A stretch of 64,000 nucleotides of DNA from Bacillota bacterium. GTDB taxonomy: Bacteria; Bacillota; Clostridia; Christensenellales; Aristaeellaceae. The notes below the pieces were generated by a model that was not told the DNA's origin, searched no databases, and worked only from the letters and a program-made list of their open reading frames with translations. Below, one piece after another: positions 33,741 to 42,001 of this stretch (positions within the stretch are counted from its first letter, which is position 1; the number at the start of each line of letters is the position of its first letter). The position numbers and the translations under genes were made by a program. Location of the stretch: positions 1 to 64,000 of the forward strand of contig JAEWSC010000038.1 of assembly GCA_023398575.1 (NCBI GenBank), in the 5' to 3' direction.

Positions 33741-33744
33741 TATG

Positions 33745-34620
33745 CTATATCGGCCTCTCCTTGCCCAAGAAGCAGCTGGCCAGTGTGCCAGGCCCGCAGT
33801 GAGCGCCGATAACCGGGCCGACCATGATGGTGCGAATCGCCTTGATGGTGGGCACCTTCTGGCGGATCAGCTCTTCCAGCCGCTTTGCATCCTCCAAACA
33901 GTCGGCGTGCATGATAATCATGGTTTGGGATTCGGGGTTTTCAATGTTCTCCGCAGTGCGTTCCGCCAGCACGCGCATGGCCTTTTTGCGGCCCTGCACC
34001 TTTTCGGCCGGCACGATCTTGCCGTTTTTGCCCATCACCACAATGGGCTTTAAATCCAGCATGGTGCCCATGACTGCAGCGGTACCGGAGATGCGGCCGC
34101 CCCGCTTTAGGTACTTTAAGTCTTCGACCGTGATCCATGCCTGGGAGCGCATTTTATTGGCTTCCACCCAGGCGGCCACTTCCTCCATGGATTTTCCCTG
34201 CTTATACATTTCATATGCGGGCAAAATCAGGTTGGACTGCGGCGCGGAAATGCTCATGGTATCCACTACCAGAAGCTTGCGGCCGGGGTATCTCTCCAGC
34301 AGCTCGGTCCTGGCGGCATGAATGTTTTGGAACGTGGCGGAAAGCTCGCTGGAGAAGGCCAGAAAGAGGATGTCGTGGCCTGCTTTGAGAATGGGCTCAA
34401 AGTACTCCAGATAAGCCGGTGTGGGCAAAAGCGACGTATTGGGTGCCGCTCCGGCCCTCATTTTGTCAAAAAAGCTTTTGGGATCGATTTCGCGGCCCAT
34501 GTCATCAAAGTATTCCTTGCCCTCCAGCATATAGGGCATACGGACTACGGGAATTTGCATTTCGTCTACCTGGGTATAGTGAAGATCGCTGTCGGAGTCT
34601 GTCATGAATACATAGTCCAT
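33745..34620 (-). CDS. DegV family fatty-acid-binding protein
   Basis: 291 residues. DegV marks are the N-terminal FMTDSDSDLHYT, the substrate region TSLLPTPAYLEYFEPIL and FLAFSSELSATFQNIHAA, plus VDTMSISAPQSNLILPA and KYLKRGGRISGT. DegV proteins (FakB type) hold a fatty acid for the FakA kinase in the cytoplasm; no FakA gene is in the window. GGGAGGAAG lies 7 nt before the ATG at 34620; the open frame extends 30 codons further without support. Its transcript ends in the H4 hairpin of a family 1 repeat. Confidence 0.92.
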   Translation of the reverse strand: MDYVFMTDSDSDLHYTQVDEMQIPVVRMPYMLEGKEYFDDMGREIDPKSFFDKMRAGAAPNTSLLPTPAYLEYFEPILKAGHDILFLAFSSELSATFQNIHAARTELLERYPGRKLLVVDTMSISAPQSNLILPAYEMYKQGKSMEEVAAWVEANKMRSQAWITVEDLKYLKRGGRISGTAAVMGTMLDLKPIVVMGKNGKIVPAEKVQGRKKAMRVLAERTAENIENPESQTMIIMHADCLEDAKRLEELIRQKVPTIKAIRTIMVGPVIGAHCGPGTLASCFLGKERPI

Positions 34621-34791
34621 GTCGGCTTCCTCCCTGCAAAAATGGGTTCTGGATAAAAACATATAATCCATTCTATTGTAGCTTGTTTCCTGCAAAATTG
34701 CAACCAACACGGCCTTTTGGGCAATCGCCGTATAGGCAATAGGACGACATTGTGATAGAATGCAAGAAACAATATACTAGGAGATGCACTT

Positions 34792-35760
34792 ATGGGCTTA
34801 TTTGATTTATCGGTAGAACAGCTGTATACCTATGCCGGACGGAATCCGCGTCCACATGACTTTGACGCATACTGGGATGCTGCCCTTTCTGAGATGAACG
34901 CCCTGGACCCCAAGCCGCAGCTGGAAAAAGCCGCCTTTGAGCACCCGCTGCTCAGCTGCTATCATTTAACATTTACCGGCACCGGCGGTGCCCGCCTTTA
35001 TGCCAAATACCTGCGGCCGAAGACGATCGAGGGCAAGCTGCCTGCCATCCTGTGCTTCCATGGCTATTCCGGCGCCAGCGAAAGCTGGTCCTTCCTCTCC
35101 GCCTTTGCCAGCGCCGGCTTTTGCGTGGCAGCGTTGGATGTGCGGGGCCAAGGTGGCCGGAGCGAGGATGTAGGCGGCATCAAGGGCAATACCCTGCAAG
35201 GACAGATCATTCGCGGTCTAGATGATACCGACCCACATAAGCTCTTGTTCCGCCACATCTTTTTGGATACGGCGCTGCTGGCGCGGGTCGTATCCGCCTT
35301 TCCGGAGGTGGATGAAACAAGACTGGCAGCCAGGGGCGGCTCCCAAGGCGGCGGCCTGACACTGGCCTGCGCGGCTCTGGCGAATATCAAAGCAGCCGCG
35401 CCGGTATTCCCCTTCCTGTCTGATTATCAAAGGGTGTGGGAAATGGACCTGGCAGAGGATGCCTATGTGGAGTTGAAGCAGTATTTCCGCCGGTTTGATC
35501 CCACCCATGAAAGGCAGGAGGAAATCTTCACAAAGCTTGGGTATATCGATATCCAGCACCTGGCAAAGAGAATCAAGGGCAAGGTTCATATGTTTACCGG
35601 GCTGATGGACAAAATCTGTCCGCCCTCCACGCAGTTTGCCTGCTTTAACAAAATCACATCTCCCAAGCAAGTAACCTTTTATCCCGACTTCGGCCACGAA
35701 GGGCTGCCGGATATGGATGATACGGTGCTGCAATGGTTTGTCAAGGAGCTGCATGGCTGA
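34792..35760 (+). CDS. CE7 acetyl xylan esterase / cephalosporin deacetylase family
   Basis: 322 residues, alpha/beta hydrolase without a signal peptide. CE7 signatures are DFDAYWDAAL at the start, ALDVRGQGGRSED, the nucleophile serine in RGGSQGGGLTLACAAL, the aspartate in FTGLMDKICPPSTQFA and the histidine in YPDFGHEGLPD. CE7 enzymes form doughnut-like hexamers that remove acetyl groups from imported xylo-oligosaccharides. This would complement the xylosidase and xylose isomerase in the window, although the gene lies 13 kb away. A bidirectional terminator follows. Confidence 0.93.
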   Translation: MGLFDLSVEQLYTYAGRNPRPHDFDAYWDAALSEMNALDPKPQLEKAAFEHPLLSCYHLTFTGTGGARLYAKYLRPKTIEGKLPAILCFHGYSGASESWSFLSAFASAGFCVAALDVRGQGGRSEDVGGIKGNTLQGQIIRGLDDTDPHKLLFRHIFLDTALLARVVSAFPEVDETRLAARGGSQGGGLTLACAALANIKAAAPVFPFLSDYQRVWEMDLAEDAYVELKQYFRRFDPTHERQEEIFTKLGYIDIQHLAKRIKGKVHMFTGLMDKICPPSTQFACFNKITSPKQVTFYPDFGHEGLPDMDDTVLQWFVKELHG

Positions 35761-35761
35761 A

Positions 35762-35806
35762 AAACCCCTGGATGATCAAAACACATCATCCAGGGTTTTT
35801 TTTTAT
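35762..35806. terminator. Bidirectional terminator between CE7 and DUF4364 genes
   Basis: Stem AACCCCTGGATGAT / ATCATCCAGGGTT with an 8-nt loop, followed by a run of T on the plus strand and preceded by AAAA. It separates two convergent genes and reaches into the last codon of the DUF4364 gene. Confidence 0.85.
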
Positions 35807-36561
35807 TCCGCCGTTTCTAGTGTGCTGCGCAAGAAAGCACAGATCGCATCGGCTTTACTTTCCCACCTGCCGGCAAAGAACAAGGCCATGGATTCAGTGG
35901 GCAGGCTTACCGACAATTTCATATCAGGCTTGTTTTCAGCGCTGTAGTGCAGATGCAAAAGACAGCCCTGCGCATCCTGTCCTTTTTCCAAGGCAGTGCC
36001 TGTGGGCAGGACAGCTGGCGGCTGCGCCTCCTGTGAAAAATGATCGCCCAGCTCCCGCATTAAAAAGTTATAAAAAAGCGGCGCTGCTTTCGCCCAGCGG
36101 CGGGCGTATAAATCGGCAATATCACGGGTGGGCAGCGGTAGCGCCATGTCTAAAAGAGGCGCTTCTTTTTCCAAAAGCCGCAGCCTCAGCAGGTAGGTTC
36201 CATCCTCCCGGCGATGAAAATCAGATAACATCTGCGCTTCCTGTTGGAAGCGCCTTTTCCATACCGGCAAAGAATCCGCCACCTGTGCTCGTATGCTGTG
36301 CGGCAAGCGGTGCAAAAACAGGCGCAAGGATTCTTTCCCTGCCTGAGTCAACGCGTACACTAGACCCAACGCATGGGGCGTAGTTTGCAAGTGGCCTGTT
36401 TGAACAAGGTCGCCAAGCGTCAACTGCAAAGTAATGTAATCCATCAGGTCGTGCTCGGCCAGGAATTGCAATAGCTGCAGGCTTCCAAGGGGGCCAAATT
36501 GCTCGATGGCATGCAATATCAGCAGCCTGTTTTCAAGGTCGGGGGTTTTACGGTTAATCAT
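35803..36561 (-). CDS. DUF4364-family winged-helix protein
   Basis: 252 residues. The N-terminal 100 residues match DUF4364: LENRLLILHAIEQFGPLGSLQLLQF, then MDYITLQLTLGDLVQTGHL, then YALTQAGKESLRLF, a winged helix-turn-helix. The remaining 150 residues (beta-rich, RREDGTYLLRLRLLEKEAPLLDMAL) form a second domain. Clostridial DUF4364 proteins are thought to be regulators with unknown signals. The proteins I recall are about 170 residues, so the C-terminal part is longer than usual. No partner operon is visible. Confidence 0.75.
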   Translation of the reverse strand: MINRKTPDLENRLLILHAIEQFGPLGSLQLLQFLAEHDLMDYITLQLTLGDLVQTGHLQTTPHALGLVYALTQAGKESLRLFLHRLPHSIRAQVADSLPVWKRRFQQEAQMLSDFHRREDGTYLLRLRLLEKEAPLLDMALPLPTRDIADLYARRWAKAAPLFYNFLMRELGDHFSQEAQPPAVLPTGTALEKGQDAQGCLLHLHYSAENKPDMKLSVSLPTESMALFFAGRWESKADAICAFLRSTLETAE

Positions 36562-36579
36562 GCCGGTACCGCCCTCCTC

Positions 36580-36739
36580 ATACTGATGTAGAACATTATT
36601 TCTTCCAAAGCAGCGAGGGGTTTTCGATGCAAGGCAAGGAGACGGAGCGAAGCGTAGCAGCGCTACGTTAAGCGTAGAGCGACGAAGACTTGCGCGAAAA
36701 GAACAGCTGCAACGAAGAAATAATGTTTGGAATCAGTAT
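36580..36739. repeat. Long imperfect palindrome of 160 bp, family 2
   Basis: Outer arms ATACTGAT (36580-36587) and ATCAGTAT (36732-36739), then perfect 14-bp arms AACATTATTTCTTC (36592-36605) and GAAGAAATAATGTT (36714-36727), then GCAG/CTGC, TTTTCG/CGAAAA and GCAAG/CTTGC, converging on the apex CGTAGC-AGC-GCTACG at 36653-36667. The whole element can fold into one long stem-loop or cruciform. It lies in the 269-bp gap between the HPr-like gene and DUF4364. It contains no reading frame. Confidence 0.8.
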
Positions 36740-36753
36740 CATAAATGTACAGG

Positions 36754-36783
36754 AAAAAACCCCTCGAACCATAGGCCGAGGGG
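36754..36783 (-). terminator. Intrinsic terminator of the HPr-like gene
   Basis: Stem CCCCTCG / CGAGGGG with a 10-nt loop, followed on the minus strand by TTTTTT, 47 bp after the stop codon. Confidence 0.8.
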
Positions 36784-36830
36784 ACAATTTCGTTATGCAA
36801 TGCCTGCTCTAGCAGGCTGCCCAAACCCTA

Positions 36831-37058
36831 TTAGGCAACGAAGGGCTTGATGTCGGCCAGAAGATCGTCGCAATCATCGGCGTAGATTTCCAGCGCGATG
36901 GGCTTGCTCAGGTCAAGGCTAAAGATACCCAGAATGGATTTGGCATCCACCACATGGCGGCCTGCACGCAGGTCCATATCATAGGGATAGCGGTTGACAA
37001 CATTGACAAACGACTTTACATTTTCAGCCAGGCTGAGACGGATGTTGACGGACTTCAT
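36831..37058 (-). CDS. HPr-like protein lacking the phosphorylatable histidine
   Basis: 75 residues. The C-terminal half is HPr-like (GRHVVDAKSILGIFSLDLSKP, including serines near the Ser46 regulatory site). The N-terminal segment where HPr carries GIHARPA reads LSLAENVKSFVNVVN, without histidine, so it cannot accept phosphate from Enzyme I. Similar proteins are common in Clostridia and may act in regulation through the serine, as Crh does. GGGGG(TG) at a distance of about 9 nt precedes the ATG at 37058. The gene is monocistronic, with its own promoter and terminator. Confidence 0.8.
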   Translation of the reverse strand: MKSVNIRLSLAENVKSFVNVVNRYPYDMDLRAGRHVVDAKSILGIFSLDLSKPIALEIYADDCDDLLADIKPFVA

Positions 37059-37091
37059 AAATGAAGCACCCCCTTTATTTGGTACATATAT

Positions 37092-37120
37092 ATAGTACAC
37101 CATTTTTATGGATATTACAA
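37092..37120 (-). promoter_or_regulatory. Promoter of the HPr-like gene
   Basis: On the minus strand TTGTAA (37115-37120), 17-bp spacer and TACTAT (37092-37097), 34 bp before the start codon. Confidence 0.65.
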
Positions 37121-37233
37121 GATGCCTTTTACGATTTGTTAAAAAAATCATGGGCCAAATCAGTTCAAATGGACGAAAAAGGAATCATATTCTTGGAAAC
37201 AGGGAGAAGAGGTGGGCTTTCTCCCCATTTCCG

Positions 37234-38856
37234 TCATACGGTTTGCAATTGGCGGTAGGCTTTTAAGCAATCTGCATATTCCAATTCCAGCCGTTCCTTT
37301 TCCTTGGGGTTTGCTCTGCCAATGCTATCGCTAAGCTGCGACATGCGCATTTGCAGCCGGCTTTTTTCAAAGGCCAGATCTTTTTGGGGCGCCTTTGCCG
37401 CCTGATATGCCTCCAGAGTCCCTTCAAAGGTTGTAAGCCCGCCATTCTCCATTAGGAAAAGCCGTGTAGCTATGGCAGATACGAAGGCCTGGTCATGAGA
37501 GACAAATAGCACCGTGCCTTCGTATTCTTTTAGCATGGCCTCCAGCACGGAAAGCGACAAAATGTCCAGGTAGTTGGTGGGCTCATCCAGCAAAAGCACG
37601 TTGTTAGGGCCTGCGAACAGTTGGGCAAACGCCAGCTTGACCCGCTCGCCGCCGGATAAAACACCGGCCTTTTTTTGCATGTCATCCCGGCTAAATAGAA
37701 GCCGGCTGAGCATGGTGCGAACAACGTTTTCTTTTTGTATGCTGTTTGCCAGCGCGTTTTCCAATACTGTTTTTTCCATGTCCAGGGTTTCAAACTCCTG
37801 GCCGAAAAAACCCAAGGTGGCTTTAGGTGTTTTGCGTATGCCTGGCGCTTCCTTCTGTATCAAACGCAGCAGGGTGGATTTGCCCGCGCCGTTTAAACCC
37901 ATCAGCGCCGTTTTGCTGCCCAAGGTCAGCTCAAAGGAGATATTCGTAAAAAGGGGCTTCCCATAACCGAAGGATATATTCTCACCGCGTATCACGGTGC
38001 GGCTCTGGGGCGGATCGGTGAGGCCAAAATCCAGCTTGATGGCCGCAGCCTCCCGGGGGCGCTCCACCTTTTCCAGCTTATCCAGCCGCGTTTCCAGCGC
38101 ATTTTTGGCATTGTGCAGCTTTTGCTGGGATTTGTTGTCGCGCCTGTGCAGCCTGGCCTCGCTGTTGCCCATGCGCTTAGGCGGGCCTTTCATTTTTCCT
38201 GCCTTGTGGGCTACACTGTCCAGCGCTTGTACAAGGTGTGCCCGTTCATCCGTGTACCGCTCATACTCCCGTGCGTGCTGGGCTTTTTCCACCTCCTGTA
38301 TGGCAAGAAAGTCGTCATAGCTGCCGGGATAATCGGTCACAGTTCCATTGTTCAAAAACCAGATGCGGTTGCATAGGCTGTTTAGCAGCGCCCGGTCATG
38401 ACTGACCAACACAAAAGTGTCGCACGACGAAAGCTTTTTCTTTAGCAGCGCCTGGCCTTCGCTGTCCAGGTTGGCGGTGGGCTCGTCGCAAAACAGCAGT
38501 TTCACCCGGCTGATATCTGTTTGAGAAAGGCGCATGCGGGTCTGTTCGCCGCCGCTGCGCATATCCCGCTCCGCCGCGTCTTGTACGCGGAATTCCTTAA
38601 GCTGTTGTGTTTCCCCCGCCGTGTCCGGCGCGCCGAATTGGCGGATAAAGTGAGTGGGCACATCCCGCTTGATGAATCCTTGATCGGGGGCGGCATCACC
38701 GGCGAGTATGGCCAGCAGAGTAGATTTCCCCGCCCCGTTCTGGCCGATAAAGCCGATGCGGTCACCCTGGTAGATTTGAAGCAGCGGGATAGAAAACAAT
38801 TGCCTCAAACCGATATGTTTTTCCAATTGTGTGGCTTCCAAATAGCAAATGGGCAT
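37234..38856 (-). CDS. ABC-F ribosomal protection-type ATPase
   Basis: 540 residues. The two ABC domains show Walker A GQNGAGKST and GLNGAGKST; the first signature is altered (MRSGGEQTRMRL), the second is LSGGERVKL; Walker B motifs are LLFCDEPTANLD and VLLLDEPTNYLD. The interdomain arm (about 200-290) is long and basic (KMKGPPKRMGNSEARLHRRDNK), as in Vga/Lsa/VmlR-type antibiotic-resistance ABC-F proteins. Resistance to lincosamide, streptogramin or pleuromutilin drugs is possible but cannot be deduced. The ATG at 38856 has GGGAGG 8 nt upstream; the same frame is open for 72 more codons through the leader, without a ribosome binding site. Confidence 0.85.
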   Translation of the reverse strand: MPICYLEATQLEKHIGLRQLFSIPLLQIYQGDRIGFIGQNGAGKSTLLAILAGDAAPDQGFIKRDVPTHFIRQFGAPDTAGETQQLKEFRVQDAAERDMRSGGEQTRMRLSQTDISRVKLLFCDEPTANLDSEGQALLKKKLSSCDTFVLVSHDRALLNSLCNRIWFLNNGTVTDYPGSYDDFLAIQEVEKAQHAREYERYTDERAHLVQALDSVAHKAGKMKGPPKRMGNSEARLHRRDNKSQQKLHNAKNALETRLDKLEKVERPREAAAIKLDFGLTDPPQSRTVIRGENISFGYGKPLFTNISFELTLGSKTALMGLNGAGKSTLLRLIQKEAPGIRKTPKATLGFFGQEFETLDMEKTVLENALANSIQKENVVRTMLSRLLFSRDDMQKKAGVLSGGERVKLAFAQLFAGPNNVLLLDEPTNYLDILSLSVLEAMLKEYEGTVLFVSHDQAFVSAIATRLFLMENGGLTTFEGTLEAYQAAKAPQKDLAFEKSRLQMRMSQLSDSIGRANPKEKERLELEYADCLKAYRQLQTV

Positions 38857-39043
38857 CAAAAAACCTCCCGAATTGTCGCATCGGAAGGCGCAAAGGCAAA
38901 CGTACCCAAAACAAAAAGGGCATTGTCTTCTATGCGCATATTTGACCGATGCAAAACAAGGCTCTGTTAAGAGCAGCATTGTGTTGACAGCGGTTATTTG
39001 CGCATCTTCGACGACCTTACCCTTTCCACATTTGTCAGCACTT
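38857..39043 (-). promoter_or_regulatory. Long structured leader of the ABC-F gene
   Basis: About 180 transcribed nucleotides separate the promoter from the start codon. The arms GCATCGG and CCGATGC enclose a GC-rich core, and a short ORF (ATG CGC AAA TAA) lies early in the leader. Resistance ABC-F genes are often controlled by drug-induced ribosome stalling and attenuation in such leaders. Here that is only inference, since no clear terminator/antiterminator pair could be drawn by eye. Confidence 0.35.
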
Positions 39044-39072
39044 ATTGTAGCGGAGGCGATGTTCTTTGTCAA
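39044..39072 (-). promoter_or_regulatory. Promoter of the ABC-F gene
   Basis: On the minus strand a consensus TTGACA (39067-39072), 17-bp spacer and TACAAT (39044-39049). Confidence 0.8.
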
Positions 39073-39094
39073 GCCTATCCGCTTGTGTTATAAT
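39066..39094 (+). promoter_or_regulatory. Promoter of recD2, overlapping the ABC-F promoter
   Basis: TTGTCA (39066-39071), 17-bp spacer and TATAAT (39089-39094), 37 bp before the recD2 start. Its -35 box overlaps the -35 box of the divergent ABC-F promoter by five bases, so both polymerases cannot bind at once. Confidence 0.75.
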
Positions 39095-39131
39095 TGGCGG
39101 GACAAGAAGTGTTTGGAAGCGGGGCGGACCT

Positions 39132-41363
39132 GTGGAGCAATTGGAGGCGACGGTATCCGACATCACCTACCGCAATGAAGAAAATGGCTATACGGTTATG
39201 CAGGTGCGCGCCGGCCGGGAAAAGGTAACGGTGGTGGGGGCGCTGCCGGAATTATCCTCCGGAGAGCAGATTGTTTTATCCGGCAGTTGGGTAGATCATC
39301 CTCAATACGGTCGGCAGTGGAAGGCCAGCGGCTGCGAAATCGTAAAGCCCACCACGCTTTTAGGCATTGAGCGGTATTTAGGGTCCGGGCTGATCAAGGG
39401 CGTCGGGCCAGCCACAGCCAAGCTGCTGGTGGCCTACTTTGGCAAGGATACGTTGGATATCATGAGCGAGCATCCCGAGCGCATGGCCGATGTACCAAAG
39501 ATCGGCCCCAAGCGGGCGGCGCAAATTGCCCAAAGCTTTCATGATCAGATGTATGCCCGCCAGGCCATGGTGTTTTTGCAAAGCTACGGCGTAAACGCCT
39601 CCCTGGCGGTAAAGATCAGCCGTCTCTACGGCGATCAGGTGCAAACAGTGATACGGGAAAACCCCTACCGCCTGGTAGAGGATATTGAGGGCATCGGCTT
39701 TTTGACGGCCGACCGCATCGCCATCTCCATGGGCATGGCGGCAGATTCGCCCCACCGAGTCAGGTGCGCTTTGAAATATATCTTACAAGATGCCGCCTCA
39801 AGCGGCGGGCACGTGTATTTGCCCAGAGAAGATTTAACCGCCCGCACCATCAAGCTGTTGCGGGTGGATGATACCCTGGTCACCTCCGCCCTGTCTGAAC
39901 TGCTGCTCAAGCGGGATATGGTCACCGCGCCATCTGAAGACGGCGGACAAGCCGTCTATCTGCCGCTTTACTATCAGGCGGAGCGGGAAGTTGCCCAGCG
40001 GATGCATGAATTGATGGCGGCGCTGCCCTATAAAAAAAGTGCCGGTGCGGAAGAAGCTATTCGCAAGTTTGAAAAGGACCAGCGGGTCACTTTCAGCGTG
40101 CTCCAGCGCAAGGCTGTTATCGCGGCGGCGGACGAAGGCGTGATGGTCATCACCGGCGGCCCCGGCACTGGCAAAACCACCATCATCAATTGCATCATTC
40201 GCCTGCTCTCCAAGGAAGGGGAGATTTTGCTGTGCGCGCCTTCGGGCCGGGCGGCCAAGCGCATGACAGAAGCTACAGGGGTAGAGGCCAAAACCATCCA
40301 CCGCATGCTGGAATACGGCGGCGACGAGGGCAGCTTTGCCAGAAGCCAAGATAACCCGTTGGAAGCCAACTGCGTGATTGTGGATGAAATGTCCATGGTG
40401 GATATCCTGCTCATGCGCAACCTGCTCAGGGCTTTAACACCGGGCACTAGGCTGATATTGGTAGGCGATGCCGACCAATTGCCCCCCGTGGGGCCGGGAA
40501 ATGTGCTGTCAGATATGCTGCAAAGCGAAGTCATACCAAGGGTGAAGCTGACGCAGATCTTTCGGCAGGATGAGAACAGCATGATCGTCATTAACGCCCA
40601 CCGCATCAACCACGGCGAAATGCCTGCGTTCAATGGCCGGACGACGGATTTTTTTCTGGAAAAGAAAATTTCACTTGCCGATGCGGCACAAAGCATTGTG
40701 GCGCTTTGCACCCAGCGGCTGCCGGGCTTTTTGGGCATAGAGGAAAAAGACAGGCTGGAAAGCGCCATAAGGCAGATACAGGTCCTGTCCCCCACCAAAA
40801 AGGGCGAATGCGGCGTATGGGCCCTCAACCGCCTGCTGCAGGAGGCGCTGAACCCACCGATGATGGGCAAGCCTTCCCTGGTGTTTGGCGATGCCCTTTT
40901 TCGCGTTGGTGACAAGGTGATGCAGACAAAAAACGATTACCAAATTGAGTGGCGCAGACAGAACGGCGCCTTGTGGGAAGACGGCCAAGGCATCTTCAAC
41001 GGTGACGTGGGCTTTATCGAGTCCATCGATCCGGAGGATCGGACTCTGACCGTGCGCTTTGACGATGACCGGCTGGTGGAATATGAGGAGCAGCAGCGGG
41101 AGGCGTTGGAATTGGCCTACTGCGTATCAGTACACAAAAGCCAGGGCAGCGAGTTTCCTGTGGTGGTGCTGCCGGTGGTGGGCGGGCCGCCCATGCTGCT
41201 CACCCGTAACCTTTTATATACCGCCATCACCAGGGCACGCCGCCTGGTGGTATTGGTAGGCCGGGAGGAAGTCATACAAGGCATGGTGCGCAACAACCAC
41301 ATCGCCAAGCGTTATACCACCCTCAGCCGTCAATTGAAGGAGTGGGCAGGATGGGTTTCCTAG
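39132..41363 (+). CDS. recD2: RecD2 5'-3' DNA helicase
   Basis: 743 residues. The N-terminal OB-like region begins EQLEATVSDITYRNEENGYTVMQV, helix-hairpin-helix motifs follow (GVGPATAKLLVAYFG, VPKIGPKRAAQIAQ), then the superfamily 1B helicase core: Walker A GGPGTGKTT, IVDEMSMVD, GDADQLPPVGPGNVL, and the C-terminal VHKSQGSEF and TAITRARRLVVLVG. This is the RecBC-independent RecD2 found in Bacillota, acting in repair and replication restart. The start is GTG at 39132, since the family N-terminus begins there; the open frame upstream overlaps the promoter. It overlaps comFC by 13 bp. Confidence 0.93.
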   Translation: MEQLEATVSDITYRNEENGYTVMQVRAGREKVTVVGALPELSSGEQIVLSGSWVDHPQYGRQWKASGCEIVKPTTLLGIERYLGSGLIKGVGPATAKLLVAYFGKDTLDIMSEHPERMADVPKIGPKRAAQIAQSFHDQMYARQAMVFLQSYGVNASLAVKISRLYGDQVQTVIRENPYRLVEDIEGIGFLTADRIAISMGMAADSPHRVRCALKYILQDAASSGGHVYLPREDLTARTIKLLRVDDTLVTSALSELLLKRDMVTAPSEDGGQAVYLPLYYQAEREVAQRMHELMAALPYKKSAGAEEAIRKFEKDQRVTFSVLQRKAVIAAADEGVMVITGGPGTGKTTIINCIIRLLSKEGEILLCAPSGRAAKRMTEATGVEAKTIHRMLEYGGDEGSFARSQDNPLEANCVIVDEMSMVDILLMRNLLRALTPGTRLILVGDADQLPPVGPGNVLSDMLQSEVIPRVKLTQIFRQDENSMIVINAHRINHGEMPAFNGRTTDFFLEKKISLADAAQSIVALCTQRLPGFLGIEEKDRLESAIRQIQVLSPTKKGECGVWALNRLLQEALNPPMMGKPSLVFGDALFRVGDKVMQTKNDYQIEWRRQNGALWEDGQGIFNGDVGFIESIDPEDRTLTVRFDDDRLVEYEEQQREALELAYCVSVHKSQGSEFPVVVLPVVGGPPMLLTRNLLYTAITRARRLVVLVGREEVIQGMVRNNHIAKRYTTLSRQLKEWAGWVS

Positions 41364-42001
41364 TCAAGTGGCTGTATCCTGCTTATGCCCGCTGTTTTTG
41401 CTGCGGGCATCCCCGCCTGGATGCGGCGGGCGACCACCTGTGCCCAAACTGCCGGGAAGCGCTTTTGAAGCTGCGGCTTTCGGGCACGTCTTTTGTTGTT
41501 CAAACCATTGAGAAGGTATACGCCCCCTACCGGTATGAAAAGCAAGCGCGGGAGCTTGTTCACTGCCTGAAATACACAAGCGTCCGCAATGCGGCCCATG
41601 TGTTGGGTGATAAAATGGCGGCTTGTTTGGAAGATAATGCTTTCGACGGGCTGGTGCCGGTGCCACTGCATACCGCCCGGCAAAGGGAACGGGGCTTTAA
41701 CCAGGCGGAGCTGCTTGCCCAGGAGGTTTCCCGCCAAACAGGTATACCCGTGATGGATGTATTGACACGCACCCGGGAAACGGGGCAGCAAGCCCGCATG
41801 GGCAAAGAAAAGCGCCAATCCAATCTGGAAGGCGCGTTTAATGTAAGCGGCACGGTGAAGGGTTTAAAGTTATTGGTGGTGGATGATGTATGCACCACAG
41901 GTGCTACGGCCAAGGCCTGTGCTAAGGCGTTATCATCGGCGGGGGCCAGAGAAGTGAGCCTGTTGGTGGCGGCAGTAACGCTGAAAACGGGACACGCTTA
42001 G
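41351..42001 (+). CDS. comFC: ComFC-like phosphoribosyltransferase
   Basis: 216 residues. An N-terminal zinc finger (CFCCGH ... CPNC, about 14-38) is followed by a phosphoribosyltransferase domain with VPVPLHTARQRERGFNQAELLA and the PRPP loop LLVVDDVCTTGAT. ComFC proteins aid DNA uptake in naturally competent bacteria and are common in Clostridia without known competence. The start at 41351 has GGAG 10 nt upstream inside the recD2 end. Its last three bases overlap the end of the convergent oxidoreductase gene. Confidence 0.9.
   Translation: MGFLVKWLYPAYARCFCCGHPRLDAAGDHLCPNCREALLKLRLSGTSFVVQTIEKVYAPYRYEKQARELVHCLKYTSVRNAAHVLGDKMAACLEDNAFDGLVPVPLHTARQRERGFNQAELLAQEVSRQTGIPVMDVLTRTRETGQQARMGKEKRQSNLEGAFNVSGTVKGLKLLVVDDVCTTGATAKACAKALSSAGAREVSLLVAAVTLKTGHA

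Noticed and set aside
36580..36739. Insertion sequence
   Set aside because: There are inverted ends but no transposase frame and no clear target duplication; at most a MITE-like element.
38857..39072. Extended ABC-F protein starting 72 codons upstream
   Set aside because: The start would sit on the -35 box of the gene's own promoter, has no ribosome binding site and adds no known domain.
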